Assembly (NCBI GenBank): GCA_024516035.1
Contig: JAMCCL010000147.1
Coordinates: forward strand, 1-64,000
DNA from: Bactericera cockerelli
Taxonomy: Eukaryota > Arthropoda > Insecta > Hemiptera > Triozidae
Reading direction: 5' to 3'
DNA length: 64,000 nt
How positions within the stretch are numbered: position 1 is the first letter of the stretch; each line of letters starts with the position of its first letter. A program made the position numbers and the translations under genes. Under the pieces are notes generated by a model. The model searched no databases. It had not been told where the DNA came from and saw nothing but the letters and a program-made list of their open reading frames with translations. Below are positions 20,757 to 33,147 of the stretch, piece by piece.

Positions 20757-20912
20757 TTTTTTTTTTTTTACTTCATGCCACTATACCTTTACATTCATAC
20801 CATAACGGAAACGAAAAACTCGGTCTTAAATTTCGGCTCCAACCGGGATTCGCTCACGCAACGTCTTGGTCAGCAACCAATGCTCTTAACCACTGAGCCA
20901 CGGAGGTCGGTG
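20757..20912 (-). mobile_element. tRNA-derived SINE with poly(A) tail
   Basis: On the minus strand a tRNA-like head begins CCGACCTCCGTGGCTCAGTG, with A box TGGCTCAGTGG and B box GAGCGAATCCC. A short unique body and an A run (T run at 20757-20769 on plus) follow. Head, body and tail together make a complete short SINE. Confidence 0.8.
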
Positions 20913-21059
20913 AAAGTTCATACTTTAGGTCTATAACTTGTAGTGTAGAGTATCCTTGACTTGAGGTAACAGTGAGAACGCGGCGGGGGGAGTGGAGCGC
21001 TACCTTAATAATACATTCATTCTTTCAAGAAATAAAGAAATAAAAAAAAACTCACTGTT
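20913..21059. other. Short unannotated stretch
   Basis: Ordinary sequence with a GC-rich spot (CGCGGCGGGG near 20980). No feature supported. Confidence 0.3.
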
Positions 21060-21560
21060 ACTGTCCTCCTTATCTTTCTTTCTCTAGCCTTCTCCCCTCA
21101 TTCTCTTTCCCCTCTCTCTTCCTATTTCCTCACTAATTTTTCCTCTTGCTTTTCCCAGTGTTTTCTCTCTTTTCTTGCAACTATCTCACAATAGCATTAT
21201 CCTTCATCTGTTTTTCTCCCTCCTATACCGTCTCTGTCCATCATCTCCCATCTCTCTTTGCTTTTTGCTTTTCTCCATGATCTCTATTCATGCATTATTG
21301 TTTTCTCCACCTACTCTTTTTCTAACCTCTTCCTTTTTCTTCACCTGCATTATCTGTCCATTCTACTCTGTCTTTATCTTTTTTTTCTCTTTCTCTCTGT
21401 CTTCCCTCAACTTTATATCTAGTCCTTTTACATCTTTTCCTCCTTCGAGTTTTTTCCGTCGTCCTCTCCCATTCTATCTAATCTCCTCTCAGTATCTCTT
21501 CCTCCTACTCTCCACTTGTTCATCTCCTCTATCTCCTTCCCCTTATCCCAAGGGACCACG
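21060..21560. repeat. Polypyrimidine tract
   Basis: About 500 bp of C/T-rich sequence. The 177-residue frame at 21175-21708 is Ser/Phe/Leu-rich low complexity and not a gene. Confidence 0.7.
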
Positions 21561-22473
21561 GCCCTTGTTATTAATTAATAATATAATGAATCATCTCGGG
21601 GGCTCCACGAAAGGGTGGGGGGGGGGGTTAGGGGGTGCAGGTGGGGTGTATTGTGAACATAGTTTTCAACTCGAGGCTTCGCGCGTGTTGGTAATATGGT
21701 TTCATTAGTGGATAACTCTTTTCCATCCTGTCATGCTTTTCAATGTCATCGAGAGCCCCGTGGCCTGAAAATCAGAACGTTACAACATTCAGCGTCCTTT
21801 CTATAATTAAAATATGCATATTAGCTGCAACCATTCTGGAAAACTTTGCTATTTAGATGACAATAATACCTACATACAAGATAACTATTAGGTGGCAATG
21901 GGGGGTTTTTTTCATTGGAAAAAACAATACCATACAGATAGTTAAAAAAGTCATATAAACAAAAACTTAAAACGTTTACATTTGATAAAGAAATAAATAT
22001 TTTATAAGTATTAACTTTTACAGACATACCTACCTAGTTAATGGCAAGTAAAATTGTAAAAAATATTAAATTCAAATTTCCAATCCCACTCAATATTGTG
22101 TATGTCGTTATACGTATATTATTATTTGTGTAGGAGAGAAAGAGAGAGAGAGAGAGAGACAGAGTAAATTTAATTAAACCTTTACTCAGCTAATAAATTA
22201 ATTAAATATTATTTATAGCTTTAATGTCTCGATGATGGGTATTTTATTACCACATGAAAATGGGGAAATATTAACATCATAAATATTCACACGTGCTCGT
22301 ATTTATAAAAGTAGTTAATGCATAAGAGTATTTATATGATTACATAATATTTTTTTTTTTTTTTAATAACTGTCTAAACGCACTGTTATAGTGCACTTAT
22401 GTAGACAATTTACAATATTATACATCTATTTCCTACATCTATAATTGAACTTAATTATAAAAAAGTACTTAAA
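21561..22473. other. Unannotated stretch
   Basis: Contains a G run (21617-21627) and a GA microsatellite at 22137-22161. No gene. Confidence 0.4.
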
Positions 22474-22656
22474 CTAAGACCCTATAATAGAATTACAAGT
22501 TTCTTTATACCTCTCCGGTAACATCGCTAGGTCCAGGGCTCGAGAATGTCTGTTAAATAGAGATAGACCTGATGGTATGGTCGAATCCAGGTATATTTTT
22601 TTGTGTTTTTTATCAATATAGAAAAAATCTTGGTCAACCCTAGATCTCAGTGTCAT
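22474..22656 (-). pseudogene. Possible LINE ORF2 C-terminal fragment
   Basis: A 60-codon frame reading LRSRVDQDFFYIDK, then PSGLSLFNRHS and MLPERYKETCNS. The order (short charged start, an -SLFN-- block near the end) is reminiscent of the C-terminal region of non-LTR retrotransposon RTs. It is too short to be certain and no flanking RT motif remains. It may also be a chance frame. Confidence 0.35.
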
Positions 22657-22887
22657 GTATAATATGAGTATAAAAGTACATATATTATTGAAAACAGTAT
22701 ATTATTTACGACCATAAATGGAAATGTCGGAAGTCTCTTTCATTTTTAAAAATCCTCCAATATCTGGGGAAAAAACTATTTTTTTAAGTTATCATATTTG
22801 TGTTAACCACTTTCGTGATATCTCAACTACTCAAACTCGCTTTACAAACTCCTAATATCTTATTTTTGCATATACCTAATTCGAACT

Positions 22888-22960
22888 CTGGTGGCTGCTC
22901 ACATAAAGCAGCTACTCATTTTTCCTCACGAGGTATGAGTGGACTCGGCCACGGTGACTA
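22888..22960 (-). mobile_element. SINE family D, internally deleted copy
   Basis: On the minus strand it begins GTCACCGTGGCCGAGT, then jumps directly to CCACTCATACCTCGTGAGG, continuing as in the copy at 57732. About 95 bp including the B box are missing. The join is at a short shared string (GAGT/GGGT before CCACTC). Confidence 0.7.
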
Positions 22961-23479
22961 CTCTTGAGGTAATATAATTATTATAATATACAATTTTGAA
23001 AACAGGACTTAATTATGTAATCTGAAAGACCAAATACTCTTTGGTTCTCACAACTGACTGTACACTAGACGACTAGACAATATGTGACCGAAATAGAGTA
23101 GGAGTTTAGACCAATTTGGAAAACGTGACGAAGATATGAGATCTCAGATTATCCTGAGAAGGAGGTGAAGAAGGAAGAGGATGAGACAAAGAGGATGAAT
23201 TCGAAGAAAAATAATATCACGAAATTATTTGACTGTCGAACCAACGAAAAAAGCTCCCGAGCACTCATGCATATCATAAAATTAAATGCTACTTTCGGAA
23301 TCAGATACCGCTGAAGTACGCGTATGTGAACATGTAAACAAAGCTGTTGTTACATCATGTATTACATTATACTACGGCGGCATACGGTAAGTTAAGTTAA
23401 TGTTCCCCCGCACAATTCCTATAATATATCTTTTACAACGTCGTAATATTTGAGTTAACTCGAAGATATCACGCGAACC
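22961..23479. other. Unannotated stretch
   Basis: No gene or repeat recognised. A purine-rich patch is at 23155-23215. Confidence 0.35.
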
Positions 23480-23830
23480 CCACTTTTGTGTTCTCCTCCA
23501 TTCTATCTTTTCTTCCTCCAACTCCGCCTTTTCCTCTACCTTCTCTTCCACCTCCTCTTTCTCTCCTTTGCCTCCTCTGTCTCTACCATACATATCTTTT
23601 CTTCTCTCCTCCGCTCTGTTTGCCTCCGCTTTTTTTATGTAATTTTCCTCTTTTCCTATCTTCTTATCATTCTTCCTTCTTGTTGTCCTTCTCGTCTTTC
23701 TCTATCTCTCTCTTCCCATTTGATTTCTTCTCATCACTCTTTTGCTTCGACCACTTTCTCTTTCTCTGTGTCCTGCCCAATTTCATTTTTCTCTCTCTTA
23801 TTTATCCGCCCAGATCAAATGTTTCCCCAC
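23480..23830. repeat. Polypyrimidine tract
   Basis: C/T-rich low-complexity DNA. Two overlapping ORFs (128 and 173 codons) are read from it in different frames, which itself argues that neither is coding. Confidence 0.7.
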
Positions 23831-24059
23831 AATCTCATTTCCGTGGCATCATTTTACAAGCCCCCAGGGTAGGAAAAAGAACCCGCCCATTTTCTAATAA
23901 CGTCTTTCCTGATTTCGAATCCCGTGGGAATCAAAAATTTCCGACTTTATGCCTGAAAAACTTTCCCTTCCAGGAAAAGTTTTGTAAATTGTTAATGATA
24001 AACAAATAGTGTTTCATTGTATCATAAAAGGTTCAACTGATAAGATCAGTTGAAAACTA

Positions 24060-24400
24060 GAAGGATGCCATGGATAAATTTGAAAGAGCTTTGATGACGA
24101 AGTTACACATGAGGAATGAGCAAATAGGAATCCTTACTGGCTTATTAACAGAACACTGTAGCCTCAACTACCGTCTAAACAAATGGACATCGCTCAAGAC
24201 CCAGTCTCTGTAAAGAGGGCCCAGAGACAGCAAAACACATCTCTGTGAATGTAGAGCAGCCTCTCACGCTCGACTGAAACACTTCTCAAGGCTGATTCTA
24301 ACACCTAAAGAAGTTACCAAAATCAGTCCTAAAAGAATCTTAAGCTACATTAATAGCTTTGATCTTTTTGAGAGTTACAGGGGCATGTCACATAAGATCT
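24060..24400 (+). pseudogene. LINE ORF2 C-terminal fragment (RNase H tail/zinc-knuckle region)
   Basis: Frames read in turn give MRNEQIGILTGLLTEHCSLN, an -KTHLCECRA- block, and ISPKRILSYINSFDLF. These correspond to the LTGH...L..HL, ETAEHLLCEC-AL and P-RIL-Y blocks at the end of ORF2 in I/R1/Jockey-type LINEs with RNase H. Stops and frame changes are present. The sequence after it (24480-24520, CAAACACCTCGGCCGA then GTGAAGAACGCCT) recurs at 61686-61715, which suggests one LINE family. Confidence 0.65.
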
Positions 24401-24552
24401 ATTTGAAGTCGCAGTGACAAAAAGCTTTCGTAGCCGACAGCCCTACTTATACCAATACCATGTCACACTTCTTTTTAATCAAACACCTCGGCCGACTAGT
24501 GAAGAACGCCTTACGAATATATAAATAAAATACATATGAAATATAGATATAA

Positions 24553-24856
24553 TTAACACTTTGAGCCCATGGATACCATATAATTATGACTCTCAGCTGA
24601 CATTTCACAAAGGACATGAGTAGGTACCCTCACCCGAAATTTGACTGTGGCCATAAGTACTCTATATGGTATTCACGACCTTCCTTTACTTTGAAGACAT
24701 GAACACTTTCTATGGAGTCTATGGTATTCGTTTCTGTGTTTCTCATAGGGACTAGGTTCTAGTGGTTCTTGGGAGCAATGTATGAGTGTTGGGTTCTGAA
24801 ATTTGTGGTCCCTCGTGCTCACTCGCCGATCCCAGCTCTGGGACTCAAAGTGTTAA
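24553..24856. mobile_element. piggyBac-like MITE 1
   Basis: The 304-bp element begins TTAACACTTTGAG and ends CTCAAAGTGTTAA, a 13-bp perfect inverted repeat that includes TTAA at each edge. TTAA target sites are the hallmark of piggyBac elements. No ORF. The copy at 60688-60975 has related ends (TTAACACTTTAACTG). Confidence 0.75.
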
Positions 24857-25415
24857 AGAGATTGTTGTAATACCTTAAAAAAATCTTTCAAATTGAACTT
24901 GATATTCTACTCACTTAAGATATACTCCTACCCTTTTTCCTCCATCTTATGCACGAATCAATAGCTACATTTCTGCAAAATCACACTTTTTTCAAAATAT
25001 GTTATTCTTTTCTTAAATGCAACTCTCAACTTAAAAATTGTCTACAGTTCTTTTATTCTCAACCAAACTTCTAAGTATATTATCTTGAACTGGTAATGAT
25101 TTCTAAGACCTATTTCTCTTTTTTTTACTCTCTCAAACTAATCATGTACATCTAGTACAACTTCTAACTTTTATACTGTAACTCTATTTTTCAACTCTCT
25201 CCGAACCGTTACTATTTTTAGTTCAAATAAGAAATATCTCAATTCTATTCAAAACTGTAAATCTCCTCGAAATCATATATTCCTTGCATCCTTGCATTCC
25301 TTGAAAATTTCTTTTGCAAAATTCTAAACTCTAATTTCTGAACTGTAATAATTGTCTGCTGAACTGTAGGTATCTCTATTCAAAACTGCAACTTTGTAAC
25401 TCTTTTCCGTTTCAG
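24857..25415 (+). other. Intron end upstream of the Sidestep-like exon
   Basis: AT-rich. The last bases (TTTTCCGTTTCAG at 25403-25415) form a polypyrimidine tract and 3' splice site. At 25143-25181 there is a copy of the tgtacatctagtacaa motif. The upstream exon was not found in the window. Confidence 0.6.
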
Positions 25416-25618
25416 CTTCGATGCCCGAGGCAAGGACCTACACCGGGGCTCTCACCACTCTCACATGTTTGGGGCCCGCGCCGCCTACAGAACTGTGCGC
25501 ACCCCGGCCGCGCTGGTCATTGACAACGTGCGCCGACATGACGAGGGCATCTACCGGTGCCGCGCAGACTTTGTTAACTCCGAGTCGCGCACGTTCAGCT
25601 ACAACTTGTCCGTCATTG
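25416..25618 (+). CDS. Sidestep-family receptor, exon encoding the end of the first Ig domain
   Basis: A 203-bp internal exon bounded by TTTCAG and GTGAGT. The frame (one base, 67 codons, one base) enters in phase 2 and leaves in phase 1. It reads FDARGKDL, then FGARAAYRTVRTPAALVIDN, then DEGIYRCRADF, then SRTFSYNLSVI. The D-x-G-x-Y-x-C motif is the C-terminal half of a V-type Ig fold, and Y-R-C-R-x-D-F with N-L-S-V-I is the pattern of insect Sidestep proteins. These are transmembrane cell-adhesion molecules that act as ligands for Beaten path receptors in axon guidance. The exon is strikingly GC-rich compared with the AT-rich intron around it. The first half of the Ig domain and the signal peptide must lie on exons outside the window or unrecognised. 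Which Sidestep paralogue it is cannot be decided from this part. Confidence 0.85.
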
Positions 25619-25844
25619 GTGAGTCAACTTTCTTTGTTGGTAGTAACAAAATAATAACTAATAACAGGCCGGCGCGACGGAAAGATCTTTTTGCCATTTC
25701 TTCTAACTTAGCCACGGAGGAAAGTATAAAGTCAACTAACAGTATAGTAAAGTCAACTTACGAAAGTATAAAAGTAGCATAAAAAAAGAAACCAAAAACG
25801 GTCTTGTTTATTGGAGATTTGATGTTAGAGTTAGAGTTGTTGTT

Positions 25845-26035
25845 ACTGTTAGAACCAGCTCTACTACAGCTGGGGGAGTGATGGCCTCCAGCCAATTTTA
25901 TCTGAAAAATTGGCTCCTTCTGAAACTTTTATTTCATTGTGCGATCAACCATCGCCATCGTGAGAACTTGGGCTTTTTCTTTACAAGCCATTAAACCCTT
26001 GGATAATCGCAAGCTAGGCCGGCTTGTTGGACTTG
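25845..26035 (+). repeat. LINE-derived repeat, copy 1
   Basis: About 190 bp matching 61235-61311 plus 61540-61660: shared ACAGCTGGGGGAGT, TGTGAGAACTT and CCATTAAACCCTTGGA blocks. A translation near the end (AIKPLDNRKLG) is reminiscent of the RNase H domain of I/R1-type LINEs (AAIKAL---K), but frames are broken. Confidence 0.55.
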
Positions 26036-26744
26036 GCTAAACATATCTTTTTTTAAATTGTTACGAAAAGTCATAATTTTTCACGCTGGTTTAGTTCAAC
26101 ATTGATTTCGTTTAATTTTTATACTCAATAAAGTACTCTGAAATTCTATGAAGGCGTTAAATGCCCAGCAAATTGTATTCTAGAACGAGAGTTTTGACCT
26201 TCTCTTTCAGTCTTAGTCAGGGAAAGTAATAGGTTCCACTATTAAAAAACCCTGATTACAAAAATCACGTCCATATTCTTATTAAACCCTATATCTTACT
26301 TGAATCTCACCTCTGGAACAAAGATGAGTTTTTCTGGACCGTTTCGTACATTTTTACTCCAGCGCGCTGGCTAATCTAGAAGAAATTCCACTTCATAATG
26401 GTCAAAGACGTCTGAGTAGGCAGGGAGACATGCAAATATAAGTCTCGTACACTCAAACCATGTAGATTGGTGCGACAATGCGACGCCATATTTGTATGGT
26501 CTTCAGGAAATTTCATTTTTTACTAAAATTTCAGTAGGAAACATTAAATTTCGAACTTTGCGCCAACATAGTACCTATACATAATTATGTACTTGTGTAG
26601 GCATTTTGTAATTTAGTTAATTTATATTTTTAGATATTTCAAAAGGTATCAAGATATTTTTTTTTTTTTTTATGAAATGATTTTAAAAAAAATGGTCTAT
26701 GTTTTGGCCAAAACTACATTTTTACACAATATAAACAATTGCTG
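26036..26744. other. Unannotated intron stretch
   Basis: AT-rich intronic DNA with a T run at 26657. No gene recognised. Confidence 0.4.
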
Positions 26745-26945
26745 TTGAAACTCTGGGGCCCTGGTCACCGGAAACACAGCATTTCGTAAAGAAGATAGGC
26801 CATAAACTATCTCGTTTAATGGCGATCAACGTTCCAAAACCTTCTTAATCCAAAAAATATCAATCGCCATTCAACGAGGAAATGCTGTGAGCATTATGGG
26901 CACTATTCCTGATGGCTTGGGTTTCGAAGAGCTGTTTTATATTTA
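26745..26945 (+). pseudogene. LINE ORF2 C-terminal fragment
   Basis: One frame gives VETLGPWSPETQHFVKKIGH. Another, after a frame change near 26840, gives KISIAIQRGNAVSIMGTIP, then FEELFYI and a stop. These blocks (ETLGPW, I-AIQRGNA-S-MGTIP) end the ORF2 of a widespread non-LTR retrotransposon group. The same tail occurs at 30632-30725, 40262-40390 and 42050-42271. 5' truncated and frameshifted. Confidence 0.7.
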
Positions 26946-27039
26946 AATAAATAAATATTTACATATTATTTTACTACACTATGAACGCGTAGATTCTCCA
27001 TATTTAAATTGTGGAAAATAAGCGATAGGGGTTGTAAGA
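26946..27039. other. Spacer
   Basis: LINE 3' UTR remnant (AATAAATAAATA) and short AT-rich spacer. Confidence 0.4.
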
Positions 27040-27760
27040 GAGGCAGTCAAAGCAAGAAGTTTAGATGTGAAGATATACGAAGGAGCTTGTATGGTAAAGG
27101 AAACCACAGGAAATTCTCGTAGAGAAGACAGAAGAAAGTGACATCAACACAAGAAGAATAATATTAAGAGAGACAGACTCAGAGAGTGAGAGAGAAAGAG
27201 AGAAAAGATAGACAAAACACTAAAGTTAGAGACTGGAAGAAGATTGATTTAGATTGTGAAGTGAAACTGTGGAGTGGATGAAAAAGATAAAAAAAAAACA
27301 AAGTTAGACAACGAGAGTAATAGAGATATTGTTAAAGCTATCACAGGTAGAGAAGTGACATTGAAACACATACAGAAAAGCAACAACAAAAAAAAGACAC
27401 AGAGAGAGAAAGAAGAGAGAAAGAAGGACATACATAAACAGACCGAGAAGGAAGAGGGACACCTACAGAAAGAAAAGACAATAGACACACATACAGACCA
27501 ATAAAGAAAGAGAGATAGATACAGAAAAATAGAGAAACAGGTACACATACAGATTAAGAATAGTAAAATAGATAAAGAAAAAATTCAACTCAGGATACAG
27601 AAAAATAGAGATGGACGAAATACTACTCAGAGTAGAGAACAGAGATATATAGGGAGACATATAAAGAGATGAAGAAGAAATACTATTTAGAGTGAAGGAT
27701 AAAAGAAAGAGAAATAGAGGAAGAAGGGAGAGAGAGAGAAGGAGAAGAAATACTATTCAG
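27040..27760. repeat. Polypurine tract
   Basis: About 700 bp of G/A-rich low-complexity DNA with recurring AGAGA and ACAGAAA. It is the opposite strand bias of the polypyrimidine tracts at 20.1, 21.1, 23.5, 51.9 and 58.1 kb. ORFs in it are artefacts. Confidence 0.7.
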
Positions 27761-29590
27761 AGTGTGTTGGGGTAGGGCAAAGAAAAGGAAAACCACATTT
27801 CTGTATTTGAGAATGAATATGGAACTTTGTAAATGTGTAAGGAGAGAAGAAAACACTATGGCAAGAGTAAATGAGAGAAAAAGAGATAGAGTTACCACTG
27901 CGGTGACCAGTGGAGTTTCGTAACACGGTGATGGGCAATTTGTTACGCAAGACATAATACTAAGATTTTTTAATATTTTCATCAATTTCAATTTGTTTTG
28001 ATGAGGGACTTTAGGGACTTTCAACATGAAAGGAAAGTGAAAAAATGAGCTATAGTCGAATTCTAAAATACACGAAGAAATCTTTCATGGAGTTAAATTT
28101 AAATCTCATATCACGAATCTGGTTGGGGGTTTTAAACAAGGAGATTTTCTCTATAAATGGGATTTTCTCTAGGTCAAATGTCTGATGAACCTATTTTAGC
28201 AAATTTAGAAAACACCTCAGAAAATGAATATGAGAATGCTGTAACATTCTTTCCGACTCTTTCAAGCTGCCCCGTGCCCCTGTAAACTGAGTGATAATCA
28301 TGAGGCATGAAGATGAGATGGATTTCTTGAGCAGGTGAACTTTTTCACACTGGAACTAGCAACTGATGGGCAGATATTTGTGCGGAGTTTCTGACAACAG
28401 GGGAAAATTACTTAATTTCATTTTTACAAGATACAATTTTTCACCTCATGATTTCTACTGAATTACGTATATTTATGTATTTTGTAACTCAGTATAATTA
28501 AATCAAGCCGGTTTTTTTTACTTACTCTTATTATGACAGATTTGTCCTCTATCTTTTTTAAACTATCTTTTTTTTATTCCAATGAAAAATGAACTAATAA
28601 AAACGACTGATTGAAATTACTACTTTCTGTAGGTACCTAATTGGCAATACGTGTAAAATATGAACAGAGTAATTTTTAAGCATATCCTAAATATATCGAA
28701 ATGCATTCATTTTGACAAGAATAAAATTGCTCCAATATTAAATTTTTTCAGAAATTTGGATATCTTGTAATCTTAGGAGGTTACAGAAGCAACATAATTT
28801 CGTGTCTACCCGTCCGTTGGTTTGTCGGCGAAAATATCATAACGAAGAGTAAGTGTAAGTGTTGTGCAGCAAAAAGTTCTCGCCCATTAACATTCCACCT
28901 CATCGTGTACGTTTTCTCTCAAAAAAATTACCCCCAATTACTTTTGACACGAGATCTCTATTTCACTCCACTACTACGAGTATCATGTACCTACTTTTTT
29001 ATACAAAAAAAAAAACTCGAAATTACACTCCTTCTTTCTTCATTCGTTTCTAGCTCACTTACTGTAATTACTTTTTCCCCGAGCATTGTTCTTCGTCTAT
29101 TTACTTGTTGTCCTTTTATAAAGCTCCTTGGGAAGCTACACAATTCATCATCTGAATATTTTCTTTCCCACAAATTATTCTGCTGCGTCATTTTAACTTT
29201 GCCCTTTTTGTCTGCGAGATGATCTCCATTCAATTTGTGTGCAATTTTAAAAAGTGAGTTCATTTTACATAAAAGAGAGTGCACTGTATGCTATGCTCTC
29301 AACAGCTCTCCCTGTTAACAACCTAAATGAAGTTGTACAAGTATGTTGTACAAAATCCTGAGAACAAACACCTTGCAGGAGAATGCAACACCATGTAAGA
29401 CTTGTACACGCTATGAGTACACTTCAACAGAATTTACATTGACAACAATGACAGCGCTTTTTCAATAGGAACATCCGAACAGACTACACAATTTATGCTC
29501 CAAAGAATGTGCTAAGCTTTTTCTTTGAATTCAAAATAAAATGTCGATGCATTGAATTTTACTTTTTCTGGGGGCATTGATGATCACCTT
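27761..29590. other. Unannotated intron stretch
   Basis: AT-rich intronic DNA with no recognised repeat. Small ORFs near 28859-29284 show no domain. Confidence 0.35.
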
Positions 29591-30350
29591 TTACCTCTCT
29601 TCAACGACATATTTTACAATAAACACCTCTACTTCTTATTTCTTGAACATCCTTTTTTTCTCACTCATACTCCTGCTTTTCTTCAACATCCTCCTTGCTA
29701 AGTCTGACTCTTCCTTCTTTTTTCTTCAAGAACCTACTTTTCAAGTCTTCCTTCTGATTTTTTTTATGCAACTCTCTTGCCAAATTTCAGTTCTGTTTTT
29801 CTCTTGTTCTCAACAACTTCATTGCTTGGTCGTAATTGTGCTTAATTGCTCCTTCTCACATTTGCTTTTCTAGTCTAACATCTAACATATTGCCTATTTT
29901 TACTTTGTCTCTCTCCAACGTGTCTCTTACCGAATATCACTTTTTTTTTCTTATTTTCTTTCTGCTTCCCTTTAACAACCTCCTAACCAAGTCTCTCTTT
30001 CGGTTCTTCTCCCTTAAAAAGCACCTCTTCACTTTTGTCACTTCTTAACCAACCTCTTTGCAATTCGCCTGGTATTCTAACAATTCAAATCTCTTGGGTC
30101 TTGTGCATACAGGAAAAAATAAATTCCTGGTCCTCCATTACGAGTATATTGAAACGTGTCTTATCGAAAGTTTTCCTGTACAGAAGAACAAGTTTGACGT
30201 TTTGTGTGGAAAAGCCTCCTACTGCTTTTTACTTTCTTCTTCTCGTGCTTTCTCTATTAAGCCTCTACACTTGTCTTCAGCTCCATTTTCTCTTCCTTCT
30301 CTTTCACTCTTTTTTTATTTCTCCGCTTTCTTCCTTCCAATGATACATAT
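29591..30350. repeat. Loose polypyrimidine tract
   Basis: T/C-rich low-complexity DNA. The Leu/Phe/Ser-rich ORFs here are products of composition. Confidence 0.55.
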
Positions 30351-30631
30351 TTCTATTAAATCTGTTTTACCTCAAGCCTGCTTGAAGTTACTACCATACA
30401 GTATCTCACCATCTCCATTCCCCATCCAACGGGGGGGCTCTCTTCTGAGCAGTGCATTGGTAATCTTATTTTCCTTCCCAACTTTCTGCGTCATTCCAAA
30501 CAATGGATGGTAACACAGAGTGAAAAAATCTCAATAATTATCTAAAGTAGCAAAAAGATTGTGCATATTAGCTCGGTATTTTAATCACTTACAAAATGAT
30601 GATAACAATTCCAAAAGCTTTTTATTTCAGA
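30351..30631. other. Unannotated intron stretch
   Basis: No feature recognised before the next LINE fragment; a G run lies at 30431. Confidence 0.35.
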
Positions 30632-30725
30632 AAATATCAATAGCCATTCAACGAGGTAACGCAGTGAGCATCATGGGGACCATACCTGATGCATGGTTCC
30701 AGGAGCTGTTTTATATTTATTTGTT
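30590..30725 (+). pseudogene. LINE ORF2 C-terminal fragment
   Basis: Reads NSKSFLFQKISIAIQRGNAV, then SIMGTIPDAWFQELFYIYL and a stop. It matches the fragment at 26745-26945 nearly residue for residue over the last 30 positions, so it is a second 5'-truncated insertion of the same family. Confidence 0.7.
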
Positions 30726-32510
30726 ATAATTGTTCTTAATAAAAATATTCCCATAAATTATACTTCGTTTGTCTTAACGCTCAACTGCTGGAATTAGACA
30801 AAATGTTCATTCTGGTGACTGAGGGGAAATTGAAAAAGACCTGGTAATAAGAAAGGACCATGAGTTCCCAGAATCCCAATAATCATCCAATATCAATAAT
30901 GTAGAGATCTACGTTTACATACTAAGAACTACTTTAAGTTTGCCATCGTCACGTCTACAGAAGATCTCTTCTCCTGACTATTGAAGTTGAAGTGCAGCTC
31001 TGACACCCTGCAGGGAATACGAAAGATGTCATTCTTTTTATTTCCAATTTTATTTCTATTTTCAATAAGGAAAAGTTATGCTGTGGGAATATGTTGAAGT
31101 AGGTAAAAGATGACTGCTGCTTAGTTGTTGGAGTACTTACTGCATTTTTATTTTATTTGTTTGGATCTTTTAAGTCGTTATGAGCAGTGAGATAAATACA
31201 TAGTAAATAACTAAAATGTTGACAGGCCCGTTCACCAGCTTCTTATTAGAGAAGCTACTAGTGTATTTCTCGTAAAGTGACAAACAAAATTCCCTTTTAA
31301 TGTACTACTTTTCGTTGTGTAATTTATAAATATACAGTATATTTATTATTCAATATCACCAACAAAACATTGACTTATAATTATGTAATATTATTATCAA
31401 AACCAACAAAATAACAATGGTAACAACAATTACAGGGTACTGAAGAGAGCTTGAATATAGACACAGATGAAATTAAGTGCCCCCTTATCTCCCTCAAGCA
31501 TTGCCGTCGAAGGAATAAAGTGTAAGAGCTTAATTAGAATGAACTTGAGAGGGTTTTCCAATAGGGGCAGTGCTAAGTCGAAAGCATCTGGGGCTCTCTG
31601 GACAGGGATAAATTCTCGGGAACATCGCCTCTCCTGCCTTCGCCTTGTTAATGGCTCTCATTTCCTTCCTTGGGGTTTTAATGACTCTGCAACTCTGCAC
31701 TCGATATCCGTCTATGTATAATTGTATATGCTCTTACGGTGCGATTATGGGGAGATGGAGGTTTACGTTTGGATTATACTTCACTTGATGAGAGCTGGGT
31801 GTTTATAATATATGATTTTCAAATTGGTGGGTTAGTGTTGTGTATTTAGACGATCGCTAACCGTAAAATATGACCGTAAAATTTCTCATTTAGTGGTCAC
31901 ACGTCAAACACATGTAAGACATACCTAAAAGAAAAAATATCTAAAAAGAAGAATATGCAGATAAAAACAAGACGAGGACGAAAACAAAGGAAAAATTCGC
32001 ATACGAAGAAGGAGATAAAAGGAACTTTGTACTTCATAGATAATGAATTTATTTTCTCCCAACATAGGAAAAATGGTTACATGGACACTATTGTAAAACT
32101 GTCAGCTACCGCCTCCCACAATATTGCGAGGCAGGGTTATCTGGCGTTTGCATTCCCTCTGAGGCTACGTGCCCAGACATTTCAGCATCCATAATTTAGC
32201 TTAGGTAGAGCAAACTTCAAGCTCCAAACAGCCTTTTTTCCCACATCTTTTCAGCAACCTTTATTTTTCTCTTTACATTTTTTTTTTTTTTTGTAACCTC
32301 TTTTTTCTTTTACGTCGCATTTTTTAGCATTTATTTTCTTCGAGGTCATGCTATGCAAGTTTGTTTTCTTACATTATGAGGCAGGAATAAGGTTCGGGTT
32401 TCTCTCTCGCCTTCAGGGTAAATGACTTTCGTTCATTATTTATGTATCAGTGTGTGCTCTGTTTTTACATCTATTGGTATTTGTATGGTCTAAATATTAT
32501 CTTTATTGGG
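30726..32510. other. Unannotated intron stretch
   Basis: AT-rich. The ORFs at 31467-31721 and 31955-32194 have no recognised domain and no convincing splice context. A T run is at 32279-32292. Confidence 0.35.
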
Positions 32511-33147
32511 AAAAATCTGGTGTAAACATCACACGAGTTTCCTTATCCCCTTAAAATTCCGCCACTGGTGACTCAACAGTTACAGATAGCTAACAATCAA
32601 TGCCAAATTCATAATCAGCACCTCAAAATCATTTGACTTGATATGTCGCAACCCCCATCTAAGGTGAATAATAAAAAAGTTAGTCCAAGCGGGCCCCCCC
32701 CACAATACCGATGAATTGGGTCCGGGTTCCAAAAAGTTAAAGATATCAAAAAAATGATCGGAGTGAACCCCATTTATTTTTTAATCTGAGAAAATGTTGT
32801 TCTCTAACTTTTTTTGTATCTTTAACCAATTCAGCGGTGCTTGCGGCCAATATTTACGGCCCTGCGGCCGCAGAATACGGCCGATTTCAACCAAAAGTTT
32901 CATGGTTCGTCTGGTGTATAAAATTAACTACCATACCAAATTTCAAGTCTCTAGCTCTTACCGTTCTTGAGATATCCTGTTCACACACAGACACACACAC
33001 ACATACAGACAGGCGAGGACCAATGGCTGAAAACTACTTTTTTGGTATCCTGAGGCTATGATTCGTCCAGAAATGTGAAAAGCTGGGTAGGTCAAATTTT
33101 CGACGAATACAATACTTTCCTTATTTTAGGATAAGGAAAGTAAAAAA
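32511..33147 (-). mobile_element. Hairpin-headed repeat, copy D (inverted)
   Basis: Starts AAAAATCTGGTGTAAACATC and ends with the head hairpin (TAAGGAAAG) and an A run at 33142-33147. It follows the copy at 10522 closely, including the CCGATTTCAACC and GCGGCCGCAGAAT segments. The tetranucleotide run is reduced to ACACACACACATACAGACAG. Length is 637 bp, shortened by small deletions. Confidence 0.8.

Noticed and set aside
23486..24009. 128- and 173-codon plus-strand ORFs
   Set aside because: Low-complexity polypyrimidine sequence; overlapping frames with Ser/Phe/Leu/Pro only.
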